Shown: positions 7,367-14,526 of the stretch, piece after piece
Layout of the letters: each line of letters starts with the position of its first letter
How positions within the stretch are numbered: the stretch's first letter is position 1
Assembly (NCBI GenBank): GCA_964526225.1
Contig: CAZGLL010000029.1
Coordinates: 1 to 18,630, forward strand
Direction: 5' to 3'
Length of the DNA: 18,630 bases
Origin: DRYM01 sp964526225
Lineage (GTDB): Archaea; Thermoproteota; Thermoprotei_A; EX4484-217-1
Made by a program: the position numbers and the translations under genes
Notes under the pieces: model-generated
The model's database searches: none
Told to the model about the DNA's origin: nothing
The model's input: the letters and a program-made list of their open reading frames with translations, nothing else

Positions 7367-7549
7367 CTAGGTTTTAGCATATTTTAAAGTCCACTTATAT
7401 TTTCTAGGGTTACGTCCGAGCTTTAACATGTTCTTAAAACATTTTCTAGAGCAAAACCAAAGTATTGTTCCATCATTTTTAACGTACATAATACCTGTTC
7501 CGGGCTCAATTGTTTTACCGCAGAACGAACACGTCCTATACTTTACCAT
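7367..7549 (-). CDS. rpl24e: 50S ribosomal protein L24e
   Basis: This is a small zinc-binding large-subunit protein of the archaeal/eukaryal L24e family. The 60-residue product carries the zinc site as C7-x2-C10 and C33-x3-C37 (RTCSFCGKTIEPGTG and WFCSRKCFKN) and a basic tail (LKLGRNPRKYKWT). A GGTG Shine-Dalgarno lies 8 nt before the ATG. It is divergent from S28e, with 115 nt between the two start codons, and runs into ndk. Confidence 0.95.
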   Translation of the reverse strand: MVKYRTCSFCGKTIEPGTGIMYVKNDGTILWFCSRKCFKNMLKLGRNPRKYKWTLKYAKT

Positions 7550-7599
7550 TTTCTAAGCACCTTGGTCTTTGTTCTGACCGGGGATTTTTCGGTGGAAAC

Positions 7600-7610
7600 A
7601 TATTTAAAAC
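7600..7610. promoter_or_regulatory. Palindromic TATA region shared by divergent L24e and S28e promoters
   Basis: The sequence TATTTAAAAC (7601-7610) around the palindrome TTTAAA is the only clear TATA candidate between the two divergent genes. It is about 57 nt from the S28e ATG (7665) and about 52 nt from the L24e ATG (7549), so one box may serve both directions. Confidence 0.4.
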
Positions 7611-7664
7611 TCTTTCTACTACAGTCACTGTACGAGTAAAATAAAATCCATGGTGTAAGCAAAT

Positions 7665-7901
7665 ATGAGCTCCCAGAAAACAAAGTCGATAATTGAGGAG
7701 TTAGGCTACCCAGCAGAGGTAATCCAAATAGTTGGTAGAACTGGTGTAACTGGTGAGGTAATTCAGGTTAGAGTTAGAATTCTAGAGGGAAGGGATAAAG
7801 GGAGAATTCTTACAAGAAACGTTAAAGGACCTGTAAGACTTGGCGACATATTAATTCTTAGGGAAACTGAAAGAGAAGCTAGAAAGCTCTCTGGAAGGTA
7901 A
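7665..7901 (+). CDS. rps28e: 30S ribosomal protein S28e
   Basis: This is a small-subunit ribosomal protein with an OB-like fold at the mRNA channel. The 78-residue product includes the conserved VIQIVGRTGVTGEVIQVRVR, GRILTRNVKGPVRLGDIL and ETEREARKL motifs. GGTG at 7652-7655 lies 9 nt before the ATG. It sits between L7Ae and L24e as in other archaea but is transcribed on the opposite strand, so it is convergent with L7Ae and divergent from L24e. Its last codons form the left arm of a hairpin at 7895-7918. Confidence 0.95.
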   Translation: MSSQKTKSIIEELGYPAEVIQIVGRTGVTGEVIQVRVRILEGRDKGRILTRNVKGPVRLGDILILRETEREARKLSGR

Positions 7902-7918
7902 AAAATAGGTTTTACCTT
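7895..7918. terminator. Hairpin between the convergent S28e and L7Ae genes
   Basis: AAGGTAAAA (7895-7903) pairs perfectly with TTTTACCTT (7910-7918) around the 6-nt loop AATAGG. The left arm contains the S28e TAA stop. T runs follow (7917-7920, 7926-7929) on the plus strand, so it may end S28e transcripts; its symmetry could also serve L7Ae transcripts from the other side. Confidence 0.5.
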
Positions 7919-7943
7919 TTCGTGTATTTTGCTTATACTAGGT

Positions 7944-8330
7944 CTACTTCGCTGATTTAGCTTTTATTTCGTTAACCTTAGCTATGATTTCCTCAACGAG
8001 CTCCTTAGCTGCGCCAGGGTCGATTATGCATGCACTTGCAGCAGCAACTTCGATTCCTGCTGCTTCACCTAGTTTCTTCTTACTTGGAACATATACGTAG
8101 GGTATTTTCTTTTCCTCACAAAGTAAGGGTAGGTGCGCTACTATTTCTGGAGGATCTACGTCTTCAGCTATTAGCACCAGCTTAGCTAAGCCTCTTTCAA
8201 CAGCCTTTGTTGTTTCATTTGTTCCCTTCTTTATCTTACCACCTGTTTCCCTAGCCTTCCTTATCGCTTCATAGGCTTTTTCGGCTAGTTCTGGTGGAAC
8301 TTCGAATCTAACATAGAAAGGTTTGGACAT
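7944..8330 (-). CDS. rpl7ae: 50S ribosomal protein L7Ae
   Basis: L7Ae is a kink-turn RNA-binding protein. In archaea it is part of the large subunit and also of C/D and H/ACA guide RNPs and RNase P. The 128-residue product shows the signature KKGTNETTKAVERG, then LVLIAEDVDPPEIVAHLPLLC and the hydrophobic loop (ASACIIDPG) used for k-turn contact. The ATG at 8330 has a strong GGGAGGAGG upstream (8349-8341). A TATA box just after the gltX stop suggests it is transcribed apart from the long operon. Its leader can fold so that the Shine-Dalgarno falls in a loop. Confidence 0.96.
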   Translation of the reverse strand: MSKPFYVRFEVPPELAEKAYEAIRKARETGGKIKKGTNETTKAVERGLAKLVLIAEDVDPPEIVAHLPLLCEEKKIPYVYVPSKKKLGEAAGIEVAAASACIIDPGAAKELVEEIIAKVNEIKAKSAK

Positions 8331-8334
8331 GATT

Positions 8335-8358
8335 ACTCATCCTCCTCCCTTTATGAGT
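8335..8358 (-). promoter_or_regulatory. Leader hairpin displaying the L7Ae Shine-Dalgarno
   Basis: On the minus strand ACTCAT (8358-8353) pairs with ATGAGT (8340-8335), and the loop AAAGGGAGGAGG holds the ribosome-binding site. L7Ae is known to repress its own mRNA in Sulfolobus through a k-turn, but I cannot draw a convincing k-turn here. Confidence 0.35.
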
Positions 8359-8394
8359 CGTCGTTCATCGAGCATATACTGTTTCAAAACCACG

Positions 8395-8402
8395 TATATA
8401 AA
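8395..8402 (-). promoter_or_regulatory. Probable TATA box of the L7Ae gene
   Basis: The minus strand reads ACC followed by TTTATATA, a strong archaeal BRE/TATA arrangement, in the 87-nt gap between gltX and L7Ae. It predicts a start near 8372 and a leader of about 40 nt. Confidence 0.6.
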
Positions 8403-8417
8403 GGTAGAGGTAAACGA

Positions 8418-10187
8418 TTACTCGTGGGCAAAATACACTACGTATTTGCCATTGTCTACTCTATCTACTCTTACGAAACCAAACCTATAAAACTGTAGTA
8501 TAGTGTTTTCACGGAACTTCCTAATCGCCTCTTCAGCTAAACCTTTAATTAAAACTAATTCGTCACCTACGGGCTTTTTCACTATAACACTTACATTTTC
8601 ATGAGTAGGAACCCACTGAATTATAGGAGCTTCTCTTTTCCTAGCTTCACTAAGAGATGTTCCGGCAAATTTAGCTAACACAGATTTTTCATTTACATCT
8701 AAAATTTCAATATTGAAAAGTTCTAGGAGTCTGAGAAAGTTTCCTGGTTTAAGATCTCTAAAATCCCTTTGTGAGATAAAGACTTCAACTTTACCATTTT
8801 CACCTTTAAGAACTATTCTTCTAGAACCAAGTTCTTTATTATCCGGGTGGAAGGGTATTGTTGTTTCAAAGTTTTCTACCCCTTCAATAATGACTTTCAC
8901 AGGTTTTTCAACAAAAAGTATTCGGGGAGTTTTTGGATCCACTATTTTCCTATTGATTGCTGCAAGATTCTCCATAGAAATTGTTGCTTCAGAAGCTTTT
9001 ACACCTACATCGATCATTAAGGCTTTTATTGCTTCAGCTGTAAACCCTCTCCTCCTAAGGGCAGCCAATGTTCCTAATCTTGGATCATCTATGCCTTCAA
9101 ATTCCCCTCTTACAATCTTTGACTTTATAAGTGACTTACTTAGAATAAAGCCTTTAAGCTTAAGTCTTCCGAAATGGATTGTTTCAGGATATTTCCATCC
9201 GAAATAGTTGTATAGAAACTTTTGCTTAACAGTGTTTGTCATGTGCTCTTTTGCTCTTAAAATGTGCGTTACTCCTAGAACGTGGTCATCTATTGCCGAC
9301 GCAAAATTATATGTTGGCCAAACAATGTACTTGCTACCTACGATGGGGTGAGGGTTCTTAGAAGTATCAATTATCCTAAAAGCAACCCAATCTCTAACTG
9401 AAGGGTCGGGATGTTTAAGATCCGTTTTAACTCTTAAAACAGCCTCTCCTTCTCCAAAATGTCCTTCAAGCATTTTATCCCAAAGTTCAAGATTTTCTTC
9501 AACACTCTGGCCTCTATGAGGACAGGGCCTCATAGAATCCCTATACTGCCTAAATTCATCCGCAGAACATGTATCAACATAGGCTCCGCCTAATTTAATA
9601 AGTTTTTCAGCATAAGAATAGAATAGCTCTAATCTCTTCGACTGAATATATTCTTCATCCCACTTAATACCTAACCATTTCAGATCCTCCTTGATTAGTT
9701 CGTAGGCTTCAGGCATGGGCTTCTTAATTTTGGGGTCAGTATCATCGAATCTTAAAATAAATTTTCCACCATACATTCTAGCGTATTCGTAACTTAGAAC
9801 TGCTGGTCGAGCATTACCTAGGTGTAAAACGAAGTCGGGATTAGGAGCAAATCTAGTAACAACTTTCCCGTACTTTTCAACGTTCGGTAGAGGTGGTAGC
9901 TTCTTTTTCTCCTTAACAATCTTCTTAACCATTAACTCCGGATATTTTTCTTGTAAAATTCTTTTCTGCTCATCGATACTCATACTGTTTACTTCATCAA
10001 TAACCTCCTTAATTAAAGGTATTATTTCTCTAATTACTCCGCGTACCTCTGGTTTTTCAGCGATAACCTTACTTACAACAGCTTTTAACTCGGCTCTTCC
10101 ATCGTGAAATACTGCATTTTGTAAAGCATATTTTAAAGCTAGTTCCCTTATTTCCTTAGCACTTGGTAACGTTGATTTCTCTGACAT
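8418..10187 (-). CDS. gltX: Glutamyl-tRNA synthetase (archaeal, class I)
   Basis: It charges tRNA with glutamate. In archaea the enzyme is usually non-discriminating and also supplies Glu-tRNA(Gln) for amidation. At 589 residues it has the archaeal layout: an N-terminal helical extension of about 110 residues, the Rossmann domain with the HIGH-type motif in FAPNPDFVLHLGNARPA, the KMSKS-type motif as LKGFILSKSL, and beta-barrel anticodon domains of GlnRS type at the C-terminus (FYRFGFVRVDRVDNGKYVVYF). A GGGGAGG lies only a few nt before the ATG, and the gene overlaps the end of the DUF2118 gene by 32 nt, so translation is probably coupled. It appears to be the last gene of the long minus-strand operon. 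Confidence 0.96.
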   Translation of the reverse strand: MSEKSTLPSAKEIRELALKYALQNAVFHDGRAELKAVVSKVIAEKPEVRGVIREIIPLIKEVIDEVNSMSIDEQKRILQEKYPELMVKKIVKEKKKLPPLPNVEKYGKVVTRFAPNPDFVLHLGNARPAVLSYEYARMYGGKFILRFDDTDPKIKKPMPEAYELIKEDLKWLGIKWDEEYIQSKRLELFYSYAEKLIKLGGAYVDTCSADEFRQYRDSMRPCPHRGQSVEENLELWDKMLEGHFGEGEAVLRVKTDLKHPDPSVRDWVAFRIIDTSKNPHPIVGSKYIVWPTYNFASAIDDHVLGVTHILRAKEHMTNTVKQKFLYNYFGWKYPETIHFGRLKLKGFILSKSLIKSKIVRGEFEGIDDPRLGTLAALRRRGFTAEAIKALMIDVGVKASEATISMENLAAINRKIVDPKTPRILFVEKPVKVIIEGVENFETTIPFHPDNKELGSRRIVLKGENGKVEVFISQRDFRDLKPGNFLRLLELFNIEILDVNEKSVLAKFAGTSLSEARKREAPIIQWVPTHENVSVIVKKPVGDELVLIKGLAEEAIRKFRENTILQFYRFGFVRVDRVDNGKYVVYFAHE

Positions 10188-10698
10188 TTTCCTCCCCTAC
10201 GAGTACAACAATGTAATGCTGTATTTCCTCAAAAACTGTACCTATGTAAGCAACTATTCCTTCACCATTACTTATAATGTTTCTAACTTCAAATTTTCCG
10301 GTAACCTGATATCCTATTACATCTCCTTCCTTAACTTTATCTCCTTCCTCGATAGCTAAAAATATTTTAAGACCTACAATGTCTAAAAGTTGAACATTAG
10401 AACCTTTTTCAATAAGAATATAGGTGTTTTTCTTGGGTATATAAACTATAAATGACCTAGTTGTTTCAGCTTTCTCTAAATCAACTATGTCTTCGTAAGC
10501 TGTTTCGTAGGGTTTTGAAACAAACAGTCTTTTCATAATGTTTTCTTTAAACATTCCTTCCCTATACTTTGCTAAACAAAATGTCCCATCATATTTCTCA
10601 AAAACCACTTTTGATTCGGGAACTACTTTATCTTTATGTTCTTCAACATAAATTTGAGGGTAAATATATGGGCTTCTTTTATTCATCCCTAAAACCAT
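10156..10698 (-). CDS. DUF2118 family protein with a biotinyl/lipoyl-like domain
   Basis: The function is unknown. The 180-residue product resembles the crenarchaeal DUF2118 family. The C-terminal part (about 105-170) has the form of a biotinyl/lipoyl-like beta-barrel: AIEEGDKVKEGDVIGYQVTG followed by the ISNGEGIVAYIG turn. There is no MKM-type hairpin with a modifiable lysine, so it is unlikely to carry biotin or lipoate. The N-terminal part is rich in charged and aromatic residues and has no membrane segment. It lies between GGPP synthase (4-nt gap) and gltX (32-nt overlap), so it is co-translated with housekeeping enzymes. The ATG at 10698 is used here; the next ATG at 10686 is also possible. 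Confidence 0.75.
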   Translation of the reverse strand: MVLGMNKRSPYIYPQIYVEEHKDKVVPESKVVFEKYDGTFCLAKYREGMFKENIMKRLFVSKPYETAYEDIVDLEKAETTRSFIVYIPKKNTYILIEKGSNVQLLDIVGLKIFLAIEEGDKVKEGDVIGYQVTGKFEVRNIISNGEGIVAYIGTVFEEIQHYIVVLVGEENVREINVTKC

Positions 10699-10702
10699 AC
10701 AG

Positions 10703-11710
10703 CTACTTTATCCTTTTAATAACGTATTCGGCAAGTTCTTTAAGCATTTCCTTAGCCTCAACATCTTCCGTGGGTAATGTGTCGAGAATGCTTAGTGCTT
10801 CATTGGAGAACTTTATAGCATACTTCCTAGCATAATCTATTGCTCCAAGATTTTCAAGTAATTCAACTATTTCAGAAATATCCTCTTTACTGATGCTTCT
10901 ATTACCTAAGGCATCAAGAATCTTTTCCTTTTCACTTTGAGAAGCTTTCTTTAAAGCATAAATTACTATTAATGTTTTCTTTCCTTCTCTAATGTCGCTT
11001 CCAATAGGTTTACCTACTTTTTTCTCTTCACCAACTATGCCTAGAATGTCGTCTTGTATTTGAAAAGCTAAACCTATTTTCTTACCGTACTCTGCTAAAG
11101 CTTTAACAATGTTTTCTGAAGCATTAGCAACAATAGCCCCTATTTTTGTTGATGCTTCAAAAAGAACCGCTGTTTTCTTATATATCATTTCGAAATATTC
11201 TTCCTCCGTAACATCGGTTCTTTCCTCAAATGACATATCCATTGCCTGCCCTTCAGCTATAGTTGATGCTGTTTTAGCTAAGATTTCAGCTGATTTAACA
11301 ATTCTATCGTAACTTACATTCCTACTTGTAAGCCTTAGGAGAGCTTCAAAAGCTTTAGAGAAAAGTAGATCGCCAGCTATTATTGCTACGGGAATACCCC
11401 AAATCTTATGTACCGTCGGAACACCTCTTCTAAATTCATCCATATCCATAACATCATCGTGAACCAAAGTGAAATTGTGAAGTATCTCAATAGCAGCAGC
11501 TGCTGGAATAGCTACTTCTTCCCTACCACCTGCGAACCGTGTCGAAAGAATTAGAAGTGTTGGTCTTAATCTTTTACCTCCAGCTCTTATCAAATGTGTT
11601 GATGCTTGATAAAGATTTTCAGGTTCTCCTACCAAAACTTCTTCTAACATGAATTTATCTACTTCTTTAGCTATTTTCTTGGAGTACTCTAGTAACTTAG
11701 AGTAACTCAT
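10703..11710 (-). CDS. idsA: Geranylgeranyl diphosphate synthase (trans-isoprenyl diphosphate synthase)
   Basis: It condenses isopentenyl diphosphate onto allylic diphosphates, making the C15/C20 chains of archaeal ether lipids. The 335-residue product has GGKRLRP (44-50), the first Asp-rich motif DDVMD (85-89) and the second DDILG (220-224, in FQIQDDILG). A Phe (F80) stands five residues before the first Asp. In Sulfolobus GGPP synthase a Phe at this place limits the product to C20, so C20 is the likely product here. The gene follows IPP isomerase with a 54-nt gap containing a GAGGT, and runs directly into DUF2118. Confidence 0.95.
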   Translation of the reverse strand: MSYSKLLEYSKKIAKEVDKFMLEEVLVGEPENLYQASTHLIRAGGKRLRPTLLILSTRFAGGREEVAIPAAAAIEILHNFTLVHDDVMDMDEFRRGVPTVHKIWGIPVAIIAGDLLFSKAFEALLRLTSRNVSYDRIVKSAEILAKTASTIAEGQAMDMSFEERTDVTEEEYFEMIYKKTAVLFEASTKIGAIVANASENIVKALAEYGKKIGLAFQIQDDILGIVGEEKKVGKPIGSDIREGKKTLIVIYALKKASQSEKEKILDALGNRSISKEDISEIVELLENLGAIDYARKYAIKFSNEALSILDTLPTEDVEAKEMLKELAEYVIKRIK

Positions 11711-11764
11711 GACCTATGCGACCTCACATCATTCTGAAGGTAAACATATGGTTTAGAGCTTAGA

Positions 11765-12886
11765 CTATACTGTTCTTAATCTAAACTTTTCTAAATACTC
11801 TTTAATGCTTATGCCTCTTTGAATCAGCCACTCCCTGGTTTTTCCAGTAATGACCAATTTTGCTCTTCTAATATCGCTTATGTTTTTCGAACCGGTTAGT
11901 ACCATAGCAATATGGAGTTCTTCTATGAGGATTTTGAAAAATAACTCTAATTTTTCAAAACCCTTCACAGCCTCTTTTAACGCTGGTAACGCTATTCCGG
12001 CTACATTGGCTCCTAAAGCTAGGACTTTAGCAATATCTATCCCCGACCTTACACCACCACTACCTATAATTTCTAGATTAGGTGCGGCAAGTCTTGTTTC
12101 AATTATTGACACCGTTGTAGGGATACCCCAATCCCAAAATTCTCTAGCAACACATTCTCTGAAGAAATTACCTTTTCTCATAGCTCTATACATTTCAACG
12201 GCTGACCAGCTTGTACCTCCGAGCCCGGAAACATCTATTGCTTTAACATCTGTTTCTTCAGCTATTTTCTTAGCAACTTCGAATCCTATACCCGCCCCTG
12301 TTTCCTTAACAATAACAGGCACTGGAAGTTCCTTAGAAATTTCCGCAATCCTCCTAATAATTCCTTTAAATTCCCTATCACCTTCTATTTGAACACATTC
12401 CTGCAAAGGGTTTAGATGAATGGCTAGAGCATCAGCATTTACCATGTCTATAGCTTTCATAAGCTTATCTATACTGTACTTTTTCGCTTGAACAAAACCT
12501 ATGTTGGCTATTTTGAGGGCTGTAGGAGCATATTCTTTAACAACAGAAAAAGTATACTCTAAAGAGGGATTTTCTAAAGCGGCTCTCTGGGACCCTACAC
12601 CTATTCCTAATCCTAGCTTTTCCGCTACTTTAGCCAATGTTTTATTTATTTCATATGTTTCCGAATGCCCACCAGTTATCCCGGTAATTACTATTGGTGC
12701 TTTAAGCCTTTTACCTAGAAACGTTGTTTCTAAGGATACTTCGTCATAGTTTAATTCTGGAAGTGAATTGTGAATTAAATGTATGTCTGAGAAACCTGGT
12801 GAAACCCTAGATTCAACAAACTCGTTTAAACAAACATCTATGTGCTCTATTTTCCTAAACTTAGTAGTTTCATTGTTTTCTTTCAG
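11765..12886 (-). CDS. fni: Isopentenyl-diphosphate delta-isomerase type 2 (likely CTG start)
   Basis: This FMN- and NAD(P)H-dependent enzyme interconverts IPP and DMAPP. Family motifs run along the whole frame: the N-terminal RKIEH, then GITGGH, GVGSQRAALE, the catalytic HLNPLQE, VIVKETGAG and the FMN-phosphate loop GSGGVRSG. The frame has no ATG, GTG or TTG between the upstream in-frame stop (TAA at 12901-12899) and the RKIEH motif; the first one is a TTG at 12637, which would remove about 83 residues, including RKxxH and TGG. The best start is the CTG at 12886, one base after the IPK stop and 7 nt after a GGTG (12897-12894), giving 373 residues. Alternatively an ATG at 12873 reads MKLLS and would join the frame if one T were added in TTT (12859-12857). 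Confidence 0.88.
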   Translation of the reverse strand: MKENNETTKFRKIEHIDVCLNEFVESRVSPGFSDIHLIHNSLPELNYDEVSLETTFLGKRLKAPIVITGITGGHSETYEINKTLAKVAEKLGLGIGVGSQRAALENPSLEYTFSVVKEYAPTALKIANIGFVQAKKYSIDKLMKAIDMVNADALAIHLNPLQECVQIEGDREFKGIIRRIAEISKELPVPVIVKETGAGIGFEVAKKIAEETDVKAIDVSGLGGTSWSAVEMYRAMRKGNFFRECVAREFWDWGIPTTVSIIETRLAAPNLEIIGSGGVRSGIDIAKVLALGANVAGIALPALKEAVKGFEKLELFFKILIEELHIAMVLTGSKNISDIRRAKLVITGKTREWLIQRGISIKEYLEKFRLRTV

Positions 12887-12887
12887 A

Positions 12888-13676
12888 TTAGCACACCCTT
12901 ATTTCGGTTTTAAATTTAACATTTCTACCTAAGAGAATATTCTTTAGAAAATCCCTTCTCAACCCATTAATGATGAATATTTTCATATTTCTTTTACAAC
13001 TAATGTACTTTTTAAGTTCAGTAAGCTTGAACAACATACCCCCTGTAACGTCATATCCTAAATGCTTCGATAATTCAGGTTTTAAGCTAAACTTTCTCAA
13101 ATCTATCAACTCAATAAGGTCTCTTGATCCTTTCTTAGGCGGATACCTTTTATATATCCCATATACGTTAGTTGTAAAAACCACCATGTTAGCATCTAAT
13201 GCGTTAGCTAAATATGCTACTAAAGTGTCTCCGGAGAGAATCACGAATCCCTTCGACTTATCGTAAACGACATCACCGTAAAGGACTGGTATAATCCCTT
13301 TGTCTATCATGCCTTTGATTACATCGATATTTGCAATACGGATTTGACCATTATCTAGTGTGAAAGCGGATGAAGTATGTATTGTTTCAGCTAAAACACC
13401 TTCTCTCCTTAAGTATTTTAACACTATGGTGTTAAGTCTAAGCATGGCATCGTGAATTTCTATGAATCCTTGGGAAGTAATTCCTTTGCCTACATGCTTA
13501 AATGCAACATAGTGTCCGAAAGAACCTCCTCCATGTACTATGACGATTTTTGCTTTTATCTCATCTAAAACATTTTTTATTTCGCTCGAAAGTCTTTTTA
13601 AAACCTTAGTTCTGACCTTAAAGGGTTTTCTTTTGTCCGTTATTAAGCTTCCGCCAAATTTAACGATAGCTAGCAT
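12888..13676 (-). CDS. ipk: Isopentenyl phosphate kinase
   Basis: It phosphorylates isopentenyl phosphate to IPP, the last step of the archaeal mevalonate pathway. The 262-residue amino-acid-kinase fold shows VKFGGSLIT with K6, the IPK signature GGGSFGHYVA with the catalytic H55, ILSGDTLVAYLAN, TNVYGIYKRYPP and DVTGGMLFKL near the ATP site. The His in GGGSFGH separates IPK from other members of the superfamily. It starts 13 nt after the upstream GHMP-like gene, and its stop TAA (12890-12888) is one base from the presumed CTG start of IPP isomerase. Confidence 0.94.
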   Translation of the reverse strand: MLAIVKFGGSLITDKRKPFKVRTKVLKRLSSEIKNVLDEIKAKIVIVHGGGSFGHYVAFKHVGKGITSQGFIEIHDAMLRLNTIVLKYLRREGVLAETIHTSSAFTLDNGQIRIANIDVIKGMIDKGIIPVLYGDVVYDKSKGFVILSGDTLVAYLANALDANMVVFTTNVYGIYKRYPPKKGSRDLIELIDLRKFSLKPELSKHLGYDVTGGMLFKLTELKKYISCKRNMKIFIINGLRRDFLKNILLGRNVKFKTEIRVC

Positions 13677-13689
13677 TTAGACCAGCTCA

Positions 13690-14508
13690 TTAAAGGTAAA
13701 TTGTTAGTTTAGTTTTAAATTTATCATTTTTTAAACATAGGAGCGCTGTTTTGTAGTTTAAGTCTGGAAAAGCTAAGCATTTATTTCTAAAGTAAACATT
13801 TAAATCCAATGTTTCCTCAATAGCGTAAAATACATGTTGCATAGCCTCTTCAAAAACTATGTTCTCATACGGTATTTTTCCTTCACGAATAAGCCTTGCA
13901 GATTCTATAACATTTCTTCCCTCTAAATGAACGAAGTAGTCTTTAAATTCGATATTTACTATTTTACGTGAAGATAATGGGGCATTTAATGAGGTAGTGT
14001 ACACTTCCAAAGATGTTTTTGAAGGTAATTCAATATAGCCTTCATCTAACCTGTAAATAATGCTTTTACCTATTAATGAAGATGTTCTTAAAGCCATTAT
14101 AATGGGTAAATAGTTTAGTGTTTCATCGGTTTCTAGGAGAGGTGAGTACTTAACTATATCATCGAAAGTCACCTCATACCCTAGCTTCTCACCTAGAATT
14201 TTCATTAGTAATCCACTTAAGGAGGCATATGTAGAAATTCCAAAGGATTTTGGATATGATATGATATTTACTTCGACATGAATTCCTGATTCGCCAATAC
14301 CTTCAAGATATTCACTAAGGAATTTTTCTAGAGTTTTTTCGAAAGTTACTCCATTAACCTTTAAATAATTTTCACCATTACCTCTTTTTTCACAACTCAT
14401 TTCGAACAATACTTTCTCTTCAGAAATAGCTACTATTATTGGATTTCTTCTTTTGTAAATTAATGTTCCGAGAAATGGGATACTTATTTTAGCACTATAT
14501 TTTTCCAT
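13690..14508 (-). CDS. Divergent GHMP-kinase-like protein at the mevalonate kinase position
   Basis: By position (MEMO - this gene - IPK - IDI) this should be mevalonate kinase. The 272-residue product is shorter than typical archaeal enzymes (about 310-330). The N-terminus (YSAKISIPFLGTLIYKRRNPIIVAI) can be lined up with the GHMP start but lacks the GEHxVVYG motif, and SYPKSFGISTYASLSG sits where the ATP loop PxxxGLGSSAA belongs. I see no SGxDN with the catalytic Asp and no C-terminal GAGGGG. It may be a very diverged kinase, a pseudoenzyme or an enzyme with another role. Reading frame and spacing are clean: it begins 18 nt after the MEMO stop and ends 13 nt before IPK, so it is not a decayed pseudogene in the usual sense. 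The family assignment rests largely on context. Confidence 0.6.
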   Translation of the reverse strand: MEKYSAKISIPFLGTLIYKRRNPIIVAISEEKVLFEMSCEKRGNGENYLKVNGVTFEKTLEKFLSEYLEGIGESGIHVEVNIISYPKSFGISTYASLSGLLMKILGEKLGYEVTFDDIVKYSPLLETDETLNYLPIIMALRTSSLIGKSIIYRLDEGYIELPSKTSLEVYTTSLNAPLSSRKIVNIEFKDYFVHLEGRNVIESARLIREGKIPYENIVFEEAMQHVFYAIEETLDLNVYFRNKCLAFPDLNYKTALLCLKNDKFKTKLTIYL

Positions 14509-14526
14509 GGGAAACTCATTCCTTAG

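Noticed and set aside
8331..8380. C/D box guide RNA in the gltX-L7Ae gap
   Set aside because: GATGA-like boxes are present, but there is no matching CTGA D box or terminal stem at the right spacing.
11850..12392. Long open frame of about 180 codons opposite IPP isomerase
   Set aside because: It is the low-complexity mirror of the isomerase coding strand, with no recognisable motif.
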